From assembly GCF_040712315.1 (NCBI RefSeq), contig NC_134018.1:16326835-16390834 (forward strand): DNA of 64,000 nucleotides. Reading direction: 5' to 3'. The translations under genes were made by a program, and so were the position numbers. The DNA comes from Castanea sativa (lineage: Eukaryota; Streptophyta; Magnoliopsida; Fagales; Fagaceae). Below are positions 1 to 10,409 of this stretch, piece by piece. The notes below the pieces were generated by a model. It worked only from the letters and a program-made list of their open reading frames with translations, was not told the DNA's origin and searched no databases. Numbering within the stretch: the stretch's first letter is position 1; every line of letters begins with the position of its first letter.

Positions 1-433
1 CTCAATTTTTCGCGTACTTTTCAATTTTGGGGTCTATTTATTCATTTGAGAATTCAAAATTGCTCAAATAGTGGGGTTTTACAACTATCAGCTTTGATGT
101 AAACTTTGACCAAAGATCAAGATGTTCAAGCAAAACTTGTCCTATCAGGTTTTCGCAAAGATTTTGATTTTGAAATCTAGGTATTTGTTTTGGACTTAAA
201 AACTACACCCGCTTCTCCAAAGTATTAGCGGTGTCCAAACTTTAAACTCTCAAGATCATAATTTGAGATCCATCCATTTGGTCTGGATTCCCTCAAAATT
301 ATCCTCCAGACTTGATCAAGACTCCCTTATCAAAAACAGACGAACTCTCACAAGTATGTTTCAAAATTGAAATTACATTGGGTCACTACTTCAGCCAATT
401 ATTTCCGTCGGTGCCTACCAGTCTCCAACCTAA

Positions 434-499
434 CGTTCCCATTCGGCGCCTACCATTCTCATCCACCGTTCCCATTCGGCGTCTACCATTCTCATCCAC
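434..499 (+). repeat. 33-bp tandem repeat, two copies
   Basis: The segment starting GTTCCCATTCGGCG is repeated directly (434-466 and 467-499) with a single clear difference (cgcc/cgtc). A third degenerate start (GTTCCCACCGAG) follows. It sits just upstream of the TATA-like box at 565. Confidence 0.8.
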
Positions 500-564
500 C
501 GTTCCCACCGAGAAGTCTCATCCGCCATTCTTAACTACCCAGCTACCATTCTTCATCTCTTCGC

Positions 565-572
565 TATAAATA
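565..572 (+). promoter_or_regulatory. TATA-like box upstream of the ORF at 694
   Basis: TATAAATA followed about 30 bases later by a CA/A-rich leader, 120 bp before the ATG of the hypothetical ORF. It could be an internal promoter of the retroelement. No other support is visible. Confidence 0.35.
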
Positions 573-693
573 GAAGGGCCGGATCCGCTAAATTCATCAA
601 AAAAAAAAAAAAAAAACACATACACTGAGTCTTGAAATGAAAATTTGCTTCTTTCAAATTTTCAAATCCTCCTTCTCATAGCCAGTTCTTACT

Positions 694-1329
694 ATGGCCT
701 CGTCATGCTCAATACCTAGCAACCAAGATCGCTTCATGATCAGTTTGAAATCAACCCCTTCATGGTTCAGTAGTAACCCTTCTCACAACATCATCACTGT
801 TTTAGGATTCAAACAAATTTTGTTTCCTCACATAATGACCACGTTTGTTCATAGAGTTACTCATAACAAGGTCTGCATCGACCTCCCATGCCTCCGTGGA
901 ATTGGTTGGTCAGGAAATCCAAGTCCAGCAGAGACACCTGTTCCTAAAAACAGGACTTCCGTAGTCTCTCTTCAACTGTTTGGTCTCCCAATAGAAGCGG
1001 TGGTTCGGAACAAACAGCAACTTGGCTGGTTTCTAAAACCAGGATCACAAGTTAGCTCCATCTTTCATTTGTTATGCTTTCCCAATAAAGTTGCATCAAG
1101 TGAAGATAGTAAGAAGTGTTGGGGTATCCTACAAATTGTCTCCCATCCAACACTTGTGATGACCTCCCGGGTGCAAGCTACGTCAGCTCATCAGAAATTA
1201 GCCTTTGGTGTCGGTGAATGGTCACCAAAGCCTCATCCTATGTTTCCACAATCATGGGGTCCAAAGGTCATCATTGCTGGTACCACAAAACACACTTTCT
1301 GGAATTACTCCAACTTAAGATCAGCTTGA
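694..1329 (+). CDS. hypothetical protein inside the LARD-like element
   Basis: An open frame of 211 codons starts at an ATG 120 bp below a TATA-like box. The predicted protein is rich in Ser, Pro and His with a few hydrophobic stretches, but shows no zinc knuckle, protease DSG, integrase HHCC or RT motif. I do not recognise a family. Its end runs into the first copy of the 20-bp motif repeated down to 1961, so the C-terminus may be an artefact of repeat sequence. It may be a degraded internal ORF of the element, or chance coding potential. Confidence 0.3.
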   Translation: MASSCSIPSNQDRFMISLKSTPSWFSSNPSHNIITVLGFKQILFPHIMTTFVHRVTHNKVCIDLPCLRGIGWSGNPSPAETPVPKNRTSVVSLQLFGLPIEAVVRNKQQLGWFLKPGSQVSSIFHLLCFPNKVASSEDSKKCWGILQIVSHPTLVMTSRVQATSAHQKLAFGVGEWSPKPHPMFPQSWGPKVIIAGTTKHTFWNYSNLRSA

Positions 1330-1961
1330 AGAATTTCAGAAAATATACTTCTGAAATTACTTCAACTTAATGTCCGCCAGTATGGTCCAGTCACACAAGC
1401 ACATTCAATGACTTGCCGTCGGACTTCATTCAGCATGCAGCCAGTCCCACATCCGAAGGTGTACTTCCCAGAGGCATTTACGCCAGAGAGTCCCCAACAT
1501 GCAGGGTCAGGGCCATGGTGTCGTATGTCTCACCCATCCACTTTGCTTCATCACTATCTTCTTCACCATCAACATCAACAAACCCAAAACACTTTTCTGA
1601 AATTACCTCAACTTAACCTGAGTGATGCGATAACGCAAGCACATTCAACCACACTCCCACATGTTCTCTCTGTGACCCGAAGTATACCCTTCAGATATAA
1701 CTTCACCAGAAGTCCTTAAAAAATAAGAGGCTAGCTCCAGAGCTCTGCATGCTGTACGCCAACATTCTCACCTCTTCTCCATCTTCAACACCCTGTGATC
1801 GCCACCAACAATCCAAAATACTCTTCTGAAATTACCTCAGCTTAACATCTACCGAAATGTTTCAATCTTGCAAGTACATCCAACTTCTTGCAAATAACTT
1901 TCAGCCCCACCAACCCACTCCAAGTACCATTGAATACTCTTCTGAAATTACTTTGACTTAA
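1297..1961 (+). repeat. five copies of a CTGAAATTACYTCAACTTAA motif
   Basis: Related 22-bp copies start near 1297, 1349, 1594, 1824 and 1940. Most are followed about 15-25 bp later by a second conserved word, CRAGYACATTCAA. The spacing (about 52, 245, 230 and 116 bp) suggests diverged, partly deleted tandem units inside the retroelement interior rather than a simple satellite. Confidence 0.6.
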
Positions 1962-2390
1962 CCTTTGCTCGAAAGCTCGGCCACACGAGTACATTCAAAT
2001 ACGGGCAGACCCCTTCTCGGCCTCATCAAAACCTTTCATATGGGTGGGACTACTCTTCGCAATTACTTCATCCTGCTAAAAGCTCCACCACCTTTGACTA
2101 TTTCACTAGAAGAGTCAAGTATAAAAAGGAATCCACTTTCTTTCAAGACTCATTCATTCACCACACTCTAAAAAAAAGCTGTGTGCATGAACGAGTCTCG
2201 AGGGGGCATTTGTAGAGTAGGAAAATTCCCGACCTATCACAAGGCTGACACATCATACTACCAAAGTCCACAAAATACAACCAATTACAAAGCGCCACGT
2301 CATCGCTGCTAGGTTTTGCCATCGCTATTCGAGAAACCAATAGAAGTTTGCCAAGTGTCATTGAAATAAAGGCATGAAACCGCATCGCCA

Positions 2391-2579
2391 GGTGTAAGCG
2401 ATGACACGAGCGGCCTCGCACGTGTAAGCAAGTGACACAAGCACTCGGCGAGGTGTAAGCGATGACACAGCAGCCTCGCACGTGTAAGCAAAGTGACACA
2501 AGCACTCGGCACGTGTAAGCGATGACATAAGCGGACCAATCAAGTGTGACAAGTGTCACCAATCGAGACTCGCCACGTG
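2391..2579 (+). promoter_or_regulatory. G-box/ABRE-like cluster in the LTR, upstream of TATA
   Basis: About 60-bp units repeat from 2391, 2452 and 2512, each carrying GTGTAAGC words. CACGTG, a perfect G-box palindrome, occurs at 2419, 2479, 2510 and 2574; the last is in the context CCACGTGTC, matching the plant ABRE core ACGTGTC. The cluster ends 24 bp before the LTR TATA box. Confidence 0.65.
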
Positions 2580-2602
2580 TCGCTCACCTACCCCTAAACT
2601 CC

Positions 2603-2610
2603 TATAAATA
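2603..2610 (+). promoter_or_regulatory. LTR TATA box
   Basis: TATAAATA in the context CTCCTATAAATAGAAG, about 390 bp into the LTR and just after the G-box cluster. It is the expected U3/R boundary signal. Confidence 0.65.
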
Positions 2611-2806
2611 GAAGCCTTCCTAAGACATTTAGGAGGACAAACACAGACAACACAGACAAGACAGAGAGAAGGAAGAGGAGATCTTGAGTTCAGAAATCCA
2701 GAAGCTCTGCCGGAATCAAACCCCGAAGCCTCCAAGAACTTCAAGAACTTCAACCTCGAATACAAACAACATTCGAAGCAAAATCATCCAAACTACTCGT
2801 CCAGAT

Positions 2807-3145
2807 CTCAAAGTCCACTGGAATCAAGCTCAAAAGCCTCCAGAAACCTCAACAAACCACAAATTGGTGAAGCTCTACGAAATCAAGCCTCTAAAGCACC
2901 GAAGAACTTCCACCACAAACCTTCAAATACGAAGAACAATCAAAGAGGAATCATCCAAATCATATTCCTAAATCTCAAAGTTCACTGGAATCAAGCTCAA
3001 AAGCCTCCAGAAACCTCAACAAACCATAAATCAACGAAGCTCTACGGAATCAAGCCTCTAAAGCACCGAAGAACTTCCACCACAAACCTTCAAACACGAA
3101 GAACACACGAAGAACACGAAGAACACACGAAGAACACGAAGAACA
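2807..3145 (+). repeat. 167-bp tandem duplication plus CGAAGAACA minisatellite
   Basis: The block starting CTCAAAGTCCACTGGAATC at 2807 recurs at 2974 with few changes. The second copy runs into five or so short CGAAGAACAC units near 3100-3145. All of it lies within R-U5 of the LTR. Confidence 0.75.
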
Positions 3146-3421
3146 AAGAATTTCTAACAAGCTCATAGCCAGAGATTCATTGTAATTCCGTTTCAAAGAT
3201 CTTCGATCCATTCCTCAGCCAAATTGAAGAATATCTTATGTTCAAATCAAAATCACATTACCACAATTCCAATCAATAAATCTTTCAAGGAGATCGAATC
3301 AGAGGATCACTCTTTTGTAATTACAGAGAATTGTACCACACATTTATCAATACAAATTCGTATTTGTGAAACTATTTTACTTGTTTGATTTATTTCGAAC
3401 TAAGAAAATTAGTCGTCTACA

Positions 3422-4254
3422 GTATTAATTACAACATGTTACTTTAACTTTTGCGAAAACATTACTGAAAACTTTTGTGTCACTTGATTTTATTCATATC
3501 ATTAATGTACTCATACTAGTTTTTGGCCCCATTGATTTTTATATAAATTAGTTGAAGACTAATGTGTTACATGGTTATGGTAATAAATTTATAAAATATA
3601 TAATTTATTTTAGAGATGATAACTATATGTTTGATTATTACATAACCTCACGGTTGCCAATTAATAGCCCGATGGGTAAGTTGTAAACAAAAGCCTTTTT
3701 TTTTGGGTAAAATACAAAAACTACCATTAAGGTTGTGCATACCAAGTACAACTAAAACATTTCAAAATTTTCAAATTTTCTCCCTAGGTACAAGGGGCAT
3801 TTTACACCATTTGAAAGTTCCTTCCACCTTCATGTTCTCTGCTTCCTTCCAATAACTTGTTTTGATTATACATGTCTCAAAATAATTGTATTCTAGAAAT
3901 TTTATATGCTAGAAAGTGCTTAAATAGTCAATAATAATATATAGTAGAGCATGAAAAAAAAATGGTGTGAAATATGAGGAAATTTAGGGAATTTTCAAAT
4001 GGTGTTAAGTGATTGCAAACTTAGTAAATCACGAAAAAAAATGTTGTCTATAACAATACTGAAGGGATAAACTTGTTAATATCACTCTTTTCACAGTTGT
4101 ATAGCATTTATTTGATAAATGACATTATTGCCTGATATATAAAATATTAAAATTTATTAAAAATATTATCCTAATAGAGTAATTGAACATCCATTATAAT
4201 GAAAATATTAGAGCTACATTGAAAATATTTTTAGATAACTAAATTTATAATTTT
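3422..4254. other. AT-rich intergenic stretch, no feature seen
   Basis: No open frame, repeat boundary or RNA gene can be supported here. It contains only short poly-A/T runs. Confidence 0.5.
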
Positions 4255-4259
4255 CGAGC

Positions 4260-5283
4260 TGTTAGGAAATTTTAGACCCCGGTTGATAGAATTAACAAGT
4301 TTTAAACTCGAGTTGTTAATTAGGTTTATTATGAATAAAATTTGTTAAAACAAACAAATATCAATATCATGTCAAAACTAAGTGCAGCGGAAAAGTAAAT
4401 AAGACAAGATATGATGACCCAGAAAAACCAATGAAACCAACTAGTTTCACAGTAAAAAACCTAAGGGGAAATCTTCTCGAAAAGCAATTCACTATAGTAA
4501 AGAGAAGTTTTAGATCTAGTACAAAACCTTTGTCCCTAGACTTTACAATCCCCGTAGATGAACCCACAGCAGAAACCTTGTACCGCTTCAGAACCTCTGA
4601 ACTCTTCAATATATGAATGTCACCCTTTGATGCACGAATCCCAGTACGTGACTCACTCATTTGCACGAATCCCAGTACATGACTCACTCACCAACTTGAG
4701 AAAGAAGAATGTTGGCTGCAAAGTTATTCACTTTATCAACAATGAAAGATCAAGAAGCACTTGGTTACAAAACCCTAAGGCGCAAAGACGTAGTAGCTTC
4801 TTTCAGAGAGAATAAGGCTTCGGTCACCTTTTTCATGTGTTCTCCTTATATTCTCTTATGTGACGGCCTCTAAAATAAGCCTTATATATGTCTAGGGTTG
4901 TGATGAAGGAAACCCTACACAAATACAAAAGCATGGGCCGAAAATTAGATCTGAAAATTCTGATTTCCGTAACCTCGATAGATACCTCGATAGATAGCAG
5001 GTGTCTAGCCTCATTAAACCTCGATAGGTAGCTATCTGTCAAGCAACTGTTGAGCAGCTGTCTGCAGGTATCTATTCGCAGGTGTCCACAGGTGTCTAGT
5101 TATCTGTCTAGCTTTAGTAAACACTTTTTCTTTACTTGTTTCTTGGTCCAATTTTCATGGCTTTAATATTAGACTTGAACAACATGTTCTTTGAAGTATT
5201 AAACACATCCTAAATCTACCAAAATACAAGTAAAGTGCATTTTGTCAAAGGATTAGCCAACTACATAAAATATGTCCTTAACA
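4260..5283 (-). mobile_element. solo LTR (1024 bp) of the small gag-only family
   Basis: Read on the minus strand it starts TGTTAAGGACATA and ends in TCCTAACA, matching the LTRs at 48490-49411 and 52337-53318. It is flanked by 5-bp near-direct repeats, CGAGC (4255-4259) and CGAAC (5284-5288). No internal sequence is attached, so it is a solo LTR left by recombination. It contains the CTCGATAG/CTATCTATCGAG word cluster (about 4970-5050), upstream on its own strand of a TATATAAG box near 4885. Confidence 0.85.
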
Positions 5284-5299
5284 CGAACAGTTTAAACTT

Positions 5300-5395
5300 T
5301 CAATCTAATCAGTAATTTATTATGGTATCATAACAGTTAGTCATGAGTTCGAATCTTATCTCCACTCTACCTTCTATTTAAATCTGTAGTTTATC
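5300..5395 (+). repeat. possible tRNA-derived SINE fragment
   Basis: The word GAGTTCGAATCTTATC resembles a tRNA B box (GGTTCGAATCC), and a weak A-box-like stretch lies about 20 bp before it. The flanks show no clear target duplication or poly-A tail, so this is tentative. Confidence 0.2.
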
Positions 5396-5659
5396 AAGTG
5401 TTGTAAAATATTATCCATCCATTAGATTGTTCTAATATTATTAAAGTTTCAATATTTGAAACCTTGGTGAATAACCACAAATTAGTCACTTTTAGTGCTT
5501 TTTAACCCGAATCGGTGCAACTTAACATTTAAGTTAATTCCTTTATTTTGGTTAAATTTGGTGACAACATAGAAACAAAATATTTTCTTTATTATTATAA
5601 TAGACAATACATGTGTGCAAGGCACCTACTACTCTCACTTATGGAAAAGAAAGATGATT

Positions 5660-5881
5660 TTAATGGTCATGTTTACCATGGCCTAATCCGCGCCCAGATG
5701 GACCAGAAGGCAAGACTCTAACGTCCTTTAAAACGCCAGGTGAGGGCAATGTTTTGTGACTTCTGTCCATGGATAGTTCATTCTCTTTCTCCAACATGAA
5801 TGGCTTTCCAGCTTCTGGAGTGGCCGCAATGCACATTAATATCATAATTGCGAAGAAAACTTTTGTCTGAAGGCAAGCCAT
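5660..5881 (-). CDS. PIP-like secreted signalling peptide precursor, copy 1 (intact)
   Basis: A 73-aa precursor. Residues 1-24 form a signal peptide with a hydrophobic core (FFAIMILMCIAA). The middle is charged, and the C-terminus carries SGPSGRGLGH at residues 59-68 followed by GKHDH. This matches every fixed position of the SGPSxxGxGH motif of plant PAMP-induced secreted peptides (PIP/PIPL, related to IDA). In that family a short peptide is released outside the cell and perceived by receptor kinases. The ATG has good context (GACATGGC), and the copies at 24473 and 35595 share this start. A MITE inserted 87 bp upstream separates the gene from its ancestral TATA region. The family assignment rests on the motif and architecture; function is inferred. 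Confidence 0.65.
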   Translation of the reverse strand: MACLQTKVFFAIMILMCIAATPEAGKPFMLEKENELSMDRSHKTLPSPGVLKDVRVLPSGPSGRGLGHGKHDH

Positions 5882-5968
5882 GTCAAATGGTGTTATGAAT
5901 TGTTAGGTAGACGAGGCAACTCTTTTGGTGTTAGACTGATAGTTGGATATATGACACTCTCTCAATTA

Positions 5969-6465
5969 TGTAAAAATAGCCAAATACCATGTTTTGACAA
6001 AGTTTGTGGCAATCTAGCAGTACTATTTTGAAAATATTTAGCAATTTATCACTTTTTTAGTACTCGAGTTTTTGAAACCTGAGTTATAAATGGTACTTGA
6101 GTTCAGTGAACTCGAGTTCCCAGTGAGTTTGCCAGCGTGACACTGGCTGGGCTAGATTTTGGGCATTAAAAAATGCCACTTGATACTCGAGCTTCTCAAA
6201 CTCGAGTACTATGTGCATTGAACTCGAGTTTCGTAGACTCGAGTACCGTGTTAGTGTAATACATAGTACCATGTGGCATTTTTTAATGCCCAAAATCCAG
6301 CTCAGTCAATGCCATGGTGGCAGACTCACTAGGAACTCGAGTTTAATAAACTCGAGTACCATTTAGAACTCGAGTACCAAAAAAGTGATAGATTACTAAA
6401 TATTTCCGAAACAGTACTAGATTGCCACAAATTTTGCCGAAACATGGTATTTGGCTATTTTCACC
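5969..6465. mobile_element. Mutator-type MITE (497 bp) with long inverted repeats
   Basis: The two ends form inverted repeats of about 85 bp (AAAATAGCCAAATACCATGT inward on both sides). The element is flanked by a perfect 10-bp duplication CTCTCAATTA (5959-5968 and 6466-6475). The related array copies at about 24775 and 35955 show the uninterrupted site. A 9-10-bp duplication with long TIRs fits the Mutator superfamily. The interior holds many ACTCGAGT palindromes and no coding frame. Confidence 0.85.
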
Positions 6466-6475
6466 CTCTCAATTA

Positions 6476-6487
6476 GGTATCTATAGG
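6476..6487 (-). promoter_or_regulatory. displaced and mutated TATA region of PIP-like copy 1
   Basis: Copies 2 and 3 have TATAAATA about 90-130 bp before their ATG. The equivalent site here reads TATAGATA and lies about 600 bp from the ATG because of the MITE. Confidence 0.45.
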
Positions 6488-6839
6488 GATAGTTGAATAA
6501 ATGGCACTCTCTTTTTCGTGATAGAGTGATAGTGAATAAATGACACTCTCATATATAGGGCTTGCATTAAGTGTTCTATGGAGTAATGTCCAAAGTTCAT
6601 TTAACAAAAATATCTAACAAGATTCATTGATAATTTGATATAGTTTTACTTTCTATATTAGAAAATGCTAATTTACAATTTTGCCCATACTTTGATATGG
6701 ATCAATATTTTCTAAGGTTACAAAGGAGAGTAACTGCCCATTTAAAGTTGCTTTATAAACCTTTTTTTTTTCTTTTTCGCTTTTAGATGTACAACTAGCC
6801 CATATCCCACGGATTGTGCAATGTATTTTGATAAATTTT

Positions 6840-9800
6840 GTTTGTAAGAAATTATTTATGACCCATTCATGAAAACTATTATTGTTAGTCACAGATAATT
6901 TTTGAAATTTTCTAGTAAAACTAAACACAATGGGGGAAAAATTCGTCTAATTCATGCAACCAATAAATGTCACCCAGATCACAGTTCACATTGTCACCTA
7001 CAAACCTGTTGGTTCATGTGTCTTTCTTGTATGATTTATGCTTAATATATAGAATCTAAGAGTTAATTTCTACATTTCTTATGCCACAAAAGTCTCTATC
7101 TCTACTATATCAACACCTACAATTTTTATGTCAATGAAAGTAGTTTTTCTTTAATTTCAATATTGATTTGATAGATAAAATTAAGGCACACTAACATTTT
7201 AATTGAAGAAAAGTTTAATTTCTTAAGATCGTACTTATAATTGAAAGAAGGATTTCTCAATCAATTAGCTATAAAACTACTAGAATTTCATGATACAACA
7301 ATAAAAAAATAATAATAATGCCATAGTTACGCAATAATATCATAATTTAATCTCCAAATTTTAAAGGAACTAAAAACAACCAAAATACCAAAAATACAAC
7401 AAATCTTTACCAAGTATATGAATCATATGAAAAACCAAAAATCTCAATTGGCACATAATATGAAAAAAATAAGCTTAAACACATTACAATGATACATCAA
7501 TAAAAATGTATACATAAAATCTAAACAAAATAATTAAGATGAACATAATATTTTGGAAATTAACATACCTTTCAAAAAGGGAACCAAAGATATTCAGAGA
7601 TAAATTACGAAATTTTAGTTTGTAAGTCTAAAGGAAATTGAGATTTATATTGGATAAATGTGGAGACAAGTAATCATATTACCTAATTCATTGAATCCGA
7701 CTCTTACAATTTTGCATTGAAGTTAGTTTACGCAAAAAATTGAAAAATTTTCTTAACCCGTACATTTCCCATGGCATTTTAGATCCATCCATATCTATCC
7801 AAAGCATTTAAAGTTATAAATGTATACAAATTTTATTAATTAATACATTGAAATAAATGCATCTACCATGATAGTTGTCAGTATCATACGATACGCGATA
7901 TGTATCGTATGATACGTATCGTATCGTGTACAAAAAATATCATATCGTAAGTGATCATGAATTTTCCGATACATAGATGCGTATCGTATGAATCATATTG
8001 TATTGGAGAATCGTACGTATCGTACGATACATAAACATGTGGTGTTTAAAATGAGTTTTTTTTTTTGGGTTAAAATTTGTGGTTTTATTTGATTTAAACA
8101 AGTTGTTAGACTTTTTAACACAAAATTATTGGGAAATTTAATTGAGTCTAATAAAATAGCAATTCCATGAGTTTTTATTCCTCCCTTCTCTTTCTCCTAC
8201 AAAATTTAGACTATACTCATAACACTCACTTTCATTTTGACAAATTTATTATCTATGCTATTAATAATGTATTAAATGACAATATAATTATTTTTTATTT
8301 TGTTATTATTATTATGAGTCTAAAAACCTAGAATGCCTAGAAAAAAATACAAAGAATTTCAAAAAAAAGGAAAAAAAAAATACAAAGAATAAATTTTTCG
8401 AATTAAAAAAATAGTAAATGTTGATAATAATAAAGAAAATGTCTATGAAAAAATAATTTGGCAAGATGTTGAACATGATGATAACATTGACTTAGATGGA
8501 ATTGATTAGCCAAGATGATGAAAAGATATTATTATTTTGGTTCATATGTTATGTATTATCACTTATGAGTTTAATCAATTTGAACGTGCTTGTTATACAC
8601 ATAAGTTAATTTGATTTACATAGTTAGCTTTGTTAAATTTTATTGCATAAGTAATGATTATATTGGTCATTAGTTGAATATATTTCGAATTTATAATGAA
8701 TATACCTTTTATATATGTAATATATAATTATTTTATAATTTTATTAGATGTTTGTGTATCTTACGATACACGATATAGAAAAATAAAAGATCGATTCACG
8801 ATACGATTCACGATTTAACAACTTTGTCTAGCATTATTAAATAGTTTGACATAAATGCTAAATTTGGATGAGGTTGAAGCTTAAATGAAAAGAATGTCCT
8901 ACAATGTGTCACTTAGCAGAACCTCATGCTTTCTCGCATGTGGTCTCTACTTTTATATATATAATCTTATTGATTTTGTTTGTATATAATTATTTATGAC
9001 CCATTCTTGAATACTATTATTGTTAGTCACAGTTAATTTTTGAAGTTTTATAGTAAAACTAAATACATTAGGGGAGAAAAATTCCTCTAATTCATGCAAC
9101 TAACAAATGTCACCAGATCACAGTTCATATTGTCACTTACAAACCTGTTGGTCCCTAGGTATCTTTCTTGTATAATTTATGCTTTATATATCGATTCTAT
9201 AGTGTTCATTTCTACATTTCTTATGCCACTAAAGTTTATATCTCCGCTATATCAACACCTACAATATTTATGTCAGTGAAAGTAGTTTTTCTTTAATTTT
9301 AAAATTGATATGAGAGGTAAATTTAGGGCACATTAACATTTTAATTGAAGAAAATTTTGATTTTCTAAGATTATAATTATAATAGGGTGAAAATTGAAAG
9401 AATGATATCTTAATCAATTAGCTATAAAAAATGCTAGAATTTCATGATACAACAACAGAAAAAATAATGCCATAGTGATGCAATAATATCACAATTTAAC
9501 CTCCAAATTTTAATTAAAGTAAAAACAACCAAAATACCAAAAACAATTCAAATTCTTACCAAGTATATGCATCATACGGAAAATAAAAAATCTTAATCGG
9601 CACATAATATGAGAAATTCAACCTAAACACATTACAATGCCGCATTAGTAAAAATGTATGCATAACATCCAAACAAAATATTTAAGATGAACATAATATT
9701 TTGAAAATTAACATATTTTTTAGAAAGGGAACTAAAGATATTATGAGAGAAATTATGGAAGTTTAATTTTTAATTCTAAAGGAAATTGAGATTTAAATGT

Positions 9801-10400
9801 GGAGAAAAATAATCATATTACCCAATTCATTAAATCTGACTCTTACAATTCTGCATTGAATATAGTTTATGCAAAAAATTGAAATTTTTTCTTAATTTGT
9901 ACATTTCCCATGACTTTTTAGATCCATCCGTATCTATCCAAAGCATTTAAAGTCATAAATGTATACAAATTCTTTATATTTTATTAATTAATATATTGAA
10001 ATAAATGCATCTACCATTATTAAATAGTTTGACATAAATGCTGAATTTGGATGAGGTGGAAACCTAAATGAAAAGGAGTGTCATATAATGCGCGACTTGG
10101 CAGAACCTTTTACTCTCTCGCATGAGGTCTCTGCTTATATATATATATATATATATATGGAGTTTTTAGAACCTCACTTCTTCTCATCCGTATCTATCCA
10201 AAGAATTTAAAGTCATAAATGTATACAAATTCTTTGAATTTTATTAATGAATACATTGAAATAACTGCATCTACCATTATTAAATAGTTTGACATAAATG
10301 CTAAATTTAGATGAGGTGGAAACCTAAATGAAAAGGAGTGTCATACAATGCGTCACTTGGCAAAATCTCTTACTCTCACATGAGGTCTCTACTTTTATAT
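6840..10400. repeat. internal duplications of host non-coding sequence
   Basis: About 1.0 kb at 6840-7869 (plus its tail after 8835) is repeated at 8980-10160, starting GACCCATTC and containing the same order of AT-rich words. A third partial copy of the tail (CATCCGTATCTATCC...) occurs at 10186-10403, about 261 bp after the second. Short TA microsatellites mark the joints near 8955, 10137 and 10395. No gene is visible in this stretch. Confidence 0.7.
7870..8826. mobile_element. hAT-like non-autonomous element (957 bp)
   Basis: It interrupts the duplicated host sequence, which is continuous at 10005-10025. Flanks are TCTACCAT and TCTAGCAT, an 8-bp duplication with one mismatch. The ends are weakly inverted (AGTTGTCA / AGTTGTTA). 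Both subterminal regions are packed with CGTATCGTA and TCGTATGATACG words. No transposase frame remains. Confidence 0.6.
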
Positions 10401-10409
10401 ATACTAGCT

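Larger units (their letters stand above)
1..3421 (+). mobile_element. 3' part of a LARD-like LTR retroelement, 5' end outside window
   Basis: The right boundary is an LTR with matching ends (TGTAGA...TCTACA), preceded by a purine run (AGGGGGC at 2201-2207) that fits a polypurine tract. Everything to its left is therefore internal sequence of the same plus-strand element. No gag, protease, integrase or reverse transcriptase motif is visible in the 2.2 kb of interior present. That fits a large retrotransposon derivative or a decayed element whose coding part lies upstream. The flank after the LTR begins GTATT; the partner duplication is off the window, so the insertion cannot be verified. Confidence 0.6.
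2211..3421 (+). repeat. 3' LTR (1211 bp) of the LARD-like element
   Basis: It begins TGTAGAGTAGG immediately after the polypurine-like tract and ends AGTCGTCTACA, giving TG...CA ends with a 6-bp inverted repeat. Inside it has, in order, a 60-bp tandem repeat rich in CACGTG, a TATA box (2603-2610), a 167-bp tandem duplication of exon-like CAAG-rich sequence, and a short CGAAGAACA minisatellite. Confidence 0.75.

Noticed and set aside
2158..2562. Minus-strand frames with repeated VSLCLHVRG-like sequence
   Set aside because: They are the reverse translation of the G-box tandem repeat in the LTR; no start context or family match.
3095..3145. Short repeated units (CGAAGAACA) as a CRISPR array
   Set aside because: Direct minisatellite without spacers, within an LTR of a plant genome.
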